DNA of 64,000 nucleotides, taken from positions 3,091,926 to 3,155,925 of the forward strand of contig OX345651.1 in NCBI GenBank assembly GCA_947044365.1, written 5' to 3'. Below the pieces are notes generated by a model that was not told the DNA's origin, made no database searches, and saw only the letters and a program-made list of their open reading frames with translations. The stretch is from Petrosia ficiformis (lineage: Eukaryota; Porifera; Demospongiae; Haplosclerida; Petrosiidae). Positions 39,458 to 64,000 of the stretch are shown in pieces. Position numbers and translations under genes: made by a program. Positions within the stretch are counted from its first letter, which is position 1. Each line of letters opens with the position of its first letter.

Positions 39458-40209
39458 CAGAAAGGTAGAGACACTAGTGCTGTCAGCAATAAGTGATAGC
39501 CACTGCAAAGCAATCATAAAAATACTCTTTTCTCAACTACATTTTATTTTATAATGTATTCACTCAAGTGTCTTGTAAAAATTTGTAGTAAGTAATAATT
39601 AAGATATTAACAAGACATAATTGAGGATAAGAATCCTTAAACATACCATCTGCTAGGCAACTTTGGAGTAGGCAACAGATTGCCTAATCCGAAGTTGCCT
39701 AGTGGATAGTAAAAAGTTAGTCTCGCCAGGCCAGCCCCTCACACGCTATGTGGGAAGAGGGTCTGGTCAAACTTGCATGTTACATTCGTGTTATAGTCTG
39801 CAGCTGAGGCGGGTTTCTTAAGTGGGTGAAATTAATTAAAACTGAGGTGTTAGTAACCTAGTAAACAATAAACATACACGTGGAGCTATAACGAATATCT
39901 TTATACACTTAGCCTGTGGTTAACAGCGCAACAAAAACTGTGGCGTGTTAAACACGAATGTAACATGCGAGTTTGACCAGACCCTCTTCCCACATAGCGT
40001 GTGAGGGGCTGGCCTGGCGAGACTAGTAAAAAGTAGTAGGTAGCAAGCGTCATGTTGCCACAAGCATGCTCTCTTCACTAGCAACATGGTAACATGGAGT
40101 AGGTAACTTGTTGTTAACTCCAAAGTTGTTTTGTAGTTGGTAGGTTTTATGATTGCTTTGTGGTAGCTATCACTCATTGCTGATGGCACTATTGTCTCTA
40201 CCTTTCTGC
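39458..40209. mobile_element. Outer fold-back element, interrupted
   Basis: Left arm from CAGAAAGGTAGAGACACTAG through GCAAAGCAATCATAAAA (39458-39527); right arm is its inverse (about 40145-40209, ending AGACAATAG..CTCTACCTTTCTG style). A second element sits inside at 39720-40023. Confidence 0.8.
39720..40023. mobile_element. Inner MITE with ~75-bp terminal inverted repeats and TA target
   Basis: Arms GTCTCGCCAGGCCAGCCCCT... (39720-39793) and its near-perfect inverse ending GGCTGGCCTGGCGAGAC (39950-40023), flanked by TA on both sides (39718-39719, 40024-40025). TA target and TIRs resemble a Tc1/mariner-type non-autonomous element. Higher G+C than its surroundings. Confidence 0.88.
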
Positions 40210-40892
40210 ATTTTTTGAATGTATGACTCACAGTAAACAAACAATGAATACTTAATTAAGTGTCATCTCATCATGAACGTACTTTAGTACATCAATTATT
40301 ACACATGTACACGATATTACTGTACTGTACAAGTAGTTTTACTCCATTGCCATGGTAACTATATGTAGTCTATTTTTCATAGACTCCAAAAACTATTACA
40401 TTTTGTCAACCACTTCAACAGAAAGGCTATTATATAAACTTTGAGTAAGGATACAGTTTATGGTTAGAAAGCCACTAAGATTGCGACATACACAAATCAG
40501 AATGTTGGCAAGGAGTCTAAATTGTTAAACCCTATGTAAGTGCACTCCTCAGGTTTGCCTCTGAGTGGATAGAACACACTTACATGGGTATATACATAAC
40601 ATACCCTCGAAATATATACACTATATATATAATTATATTGCAGATTGAATCTCATAATTACATTTATGCTATCAGCTAATCATGATACTACAGATATATA
40701 CATACTTCACTATAGCTATTTTGTTTGCATGGTTAAAAGAAGTAATCTTCCCTTTCAATATGAAAGCACACACACACACACACATACATTAAAGTACGAT
40801 TATATATGTACGTGTATATAATGCAATATATACAAAAGATGTGTAAAAGAAACATGCATTAAAACAAGAACAATTTGTAGATCTAGACTATG

Positions 40893-40928
<36 letters not shown>

Positions 40929-41079
40929 AATACTAAACTCACGTTTACTTCAGACAAATTTTATGTATGCAACAACAAAAGATATCGAAACAGCTTCTTT
41001 ATCCCTGCGATTTTTACTAACACAAACTGTCTCTATCGAGTCCGGAAGAAGATAAGGGCTGTTAACTGGTATTAAAATG

Positions 41080-41394
41080 CTACTAATTATAATATTTTTA
41101 TATAGGCGTAGTTCTAGGAGATACATCATATCACATGACAAACTGGTCGACCTCAGTCTTGTACGCAGACACTATGATCGAGATCCAGACTTCAACAGAG
41201 TTACGTAGATCTTGTCACGTGACCGACACAGGAGGGTACTGTCTGTCTCCTTCGCCCTCCTCCACATTTCCTCAGGTATGATTATTATTTATCGGTTATT
41301 TATCGGTTGACAGCATCTATCATCTCTTTTGGAACTGTTTCATGAATATTGAGTTATTTTGAGCGTGAAACAGTCTGTTGTGGTATAAACCAAC
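41080..41394. promoter_or_regulatory. Candidate shared promoter between DGK and MRCK
   Basis: The last spacer before the MRCK start is richer in CG than its surroundings (about 41140-41280). It carries a perfect palindrome GTCACGTGAC at 41214-41223, the CACGTG E-box in the context preferred by MITF/TFE/USF factors. On the minus strand CTATATAAAAA near 41094-41104 could be a TATA box for DGK transcription. A possible 5' UTR donor CCTCAG|GTATGA lies at about 41279. Transcription starts are not visible, so this is inference. Confidence 0.5.
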
Positions 41395-63339
<21,945 letters not shown>

Positions 63340-64000
63340 GTAAGTATATACATTGTATATATATATATATCAGGTTTGTTGTACTTACATGTACATGCTA
63401 CTTGTCTGATCAATGATTAATTACAATAAGGTACACGTACATGTATATCTATAGATATTTAATTAGGTCACTAAAATTCACGAATTAGTTTTAACAACAA
63501 AATATCTTCAAAGTAAGATTTGAGATCGCTTTCTTTCTTAAACCTCAATTATTTCCTTGTTATGAGTAGTGGATATTAATTACAGTGGATGATAACTTCA
63601 CAATTACAACTAGTCTGTTATGAATCTGTAATTACAATTAGGATTAGTTAATGATTACTAATTAATTACAATTAACATTAGCTGAGTATAATTTAAGATA
63701 TGTACCGATAACTGACACCAATATACATCTACCCAATTCTTTCAGAGAAAATGCATTTTCTCAATAATTTTGAGTGTCAATTAATGATGTTATAATCACA
63801 AGAAATGGCAGCATATACATGTATATAGTACACTTACATGTGTACATGTACACGTATTACAACATCAGTTACATCTTTCAGGAATAATGGCCGATAATGA
63901 CCGATACTCAATTACTGATCTGATTATCAATGCATCACTAATATATTGATATACATGTACATGTACAATGAATAAAACACATTTTGTATCTTAATTTGTA
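63340..64000 (+). other. CDC42BPA/CDC42BPB: Start of MRCK intron 23
   Basis: TA-rich, with TTAATTAC-type symmetrical stretches (about 63560-63700) and hexamer runs. No exon with C1 cysteines before the edge. Confidence 0.7.

Larger units (their letters stand above)
36718..41079. other. Spacer upstream of DGK exon 1
   Basis: Must contain the non-coding first exon(s) and a long first intron of the DGK gene, which I could not define. It holds a MITE (36799-36997), a dispersed repeat (37430-37700), the exon-like segment at 38359-38491, the nested fold-back elements (39458-40209) and short CA and TA microsatellites. Confidence 0.5.

Noticed and set aside
40950..41141. 63-codon minus-strand frame as DGK first coding exon
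   Set aside because: Spans the putative TATA-like sequence and has no similarity; it may be partly 5' UTR, but no supported coding exon could be defined.

Overview
Animal (metazoan) nuclear DNA: A+T-rich, with spliced genes, GT-AG introns, SINEs, fold-back MITEs, hAT remnants and very many microsatellites. Nothing looks bacterial or viral. Two complete or near-complete signalling genes could be rebuilt exon by exon, with every intron phase consistent. Both proteins are clear but diverged relatives of vertebrate ones, which fits an early-branching marine invertebrate. A sponge is my guess, but the sequence does not fix the species.

Layout. 1-2268: intergenic, with a duplicated (ATGT)n block. 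2269-2787: 3' end of an unrecognised + strand gene (tentative). 3649-36697 (- strand): a type IV diacylglycerol kinase (DGK zeta/iota class), 32 exons, 1136 codons plus stop, with two C1 domains, a MARCKS-like basic segment, split catalytic and accessory domains, ankyrin repeats and an unusual C-terminus. 36718-41394: spacer between the genes, holding a nested pair of fold-back transposons and a probable promoter with a perfect GTCACGTGAC box. 41395-63339 (+ strand): MRCK (Cdc42-binding myotonic-dystrophy-related kinase), 23 exons and 923 codons in the window: N-terminal segment, complete AGC kinase domain, C-terminal extension and long coiled coils. The last exon stops just before the expected C1 domain, so the gene runs past the right edge.

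The two genes are head to head and linked by biochemistry: DGK removes diacylglycerol (DAG), and MRCK proteins carry a DAG/phorbol-type C1 domain and act downstream of Cdc42. Co-regulation from the shared spacer is inference.

The introns are dominated by one palindromic hexamer, TACATG/CATGTA, in runs of a few to ten units, and by tandem repeats built on it. The hexamer also supplies splice signals: five exons use a CATGTAG acceptor and one uses a GTACATG donor. Other notable points are a 48-bp in-frame DGK exon lying inside a fold-back transposon, two tandem duplications that copied a splice site plus exon edge in MRCK, a nine-copy repeat of about 144-167 bp, and three hAT-type elements, one carrying a frameshifted transposase tail. 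I found no CRISPR array, rRNA, operon or convincing free-standing tRNA gene.
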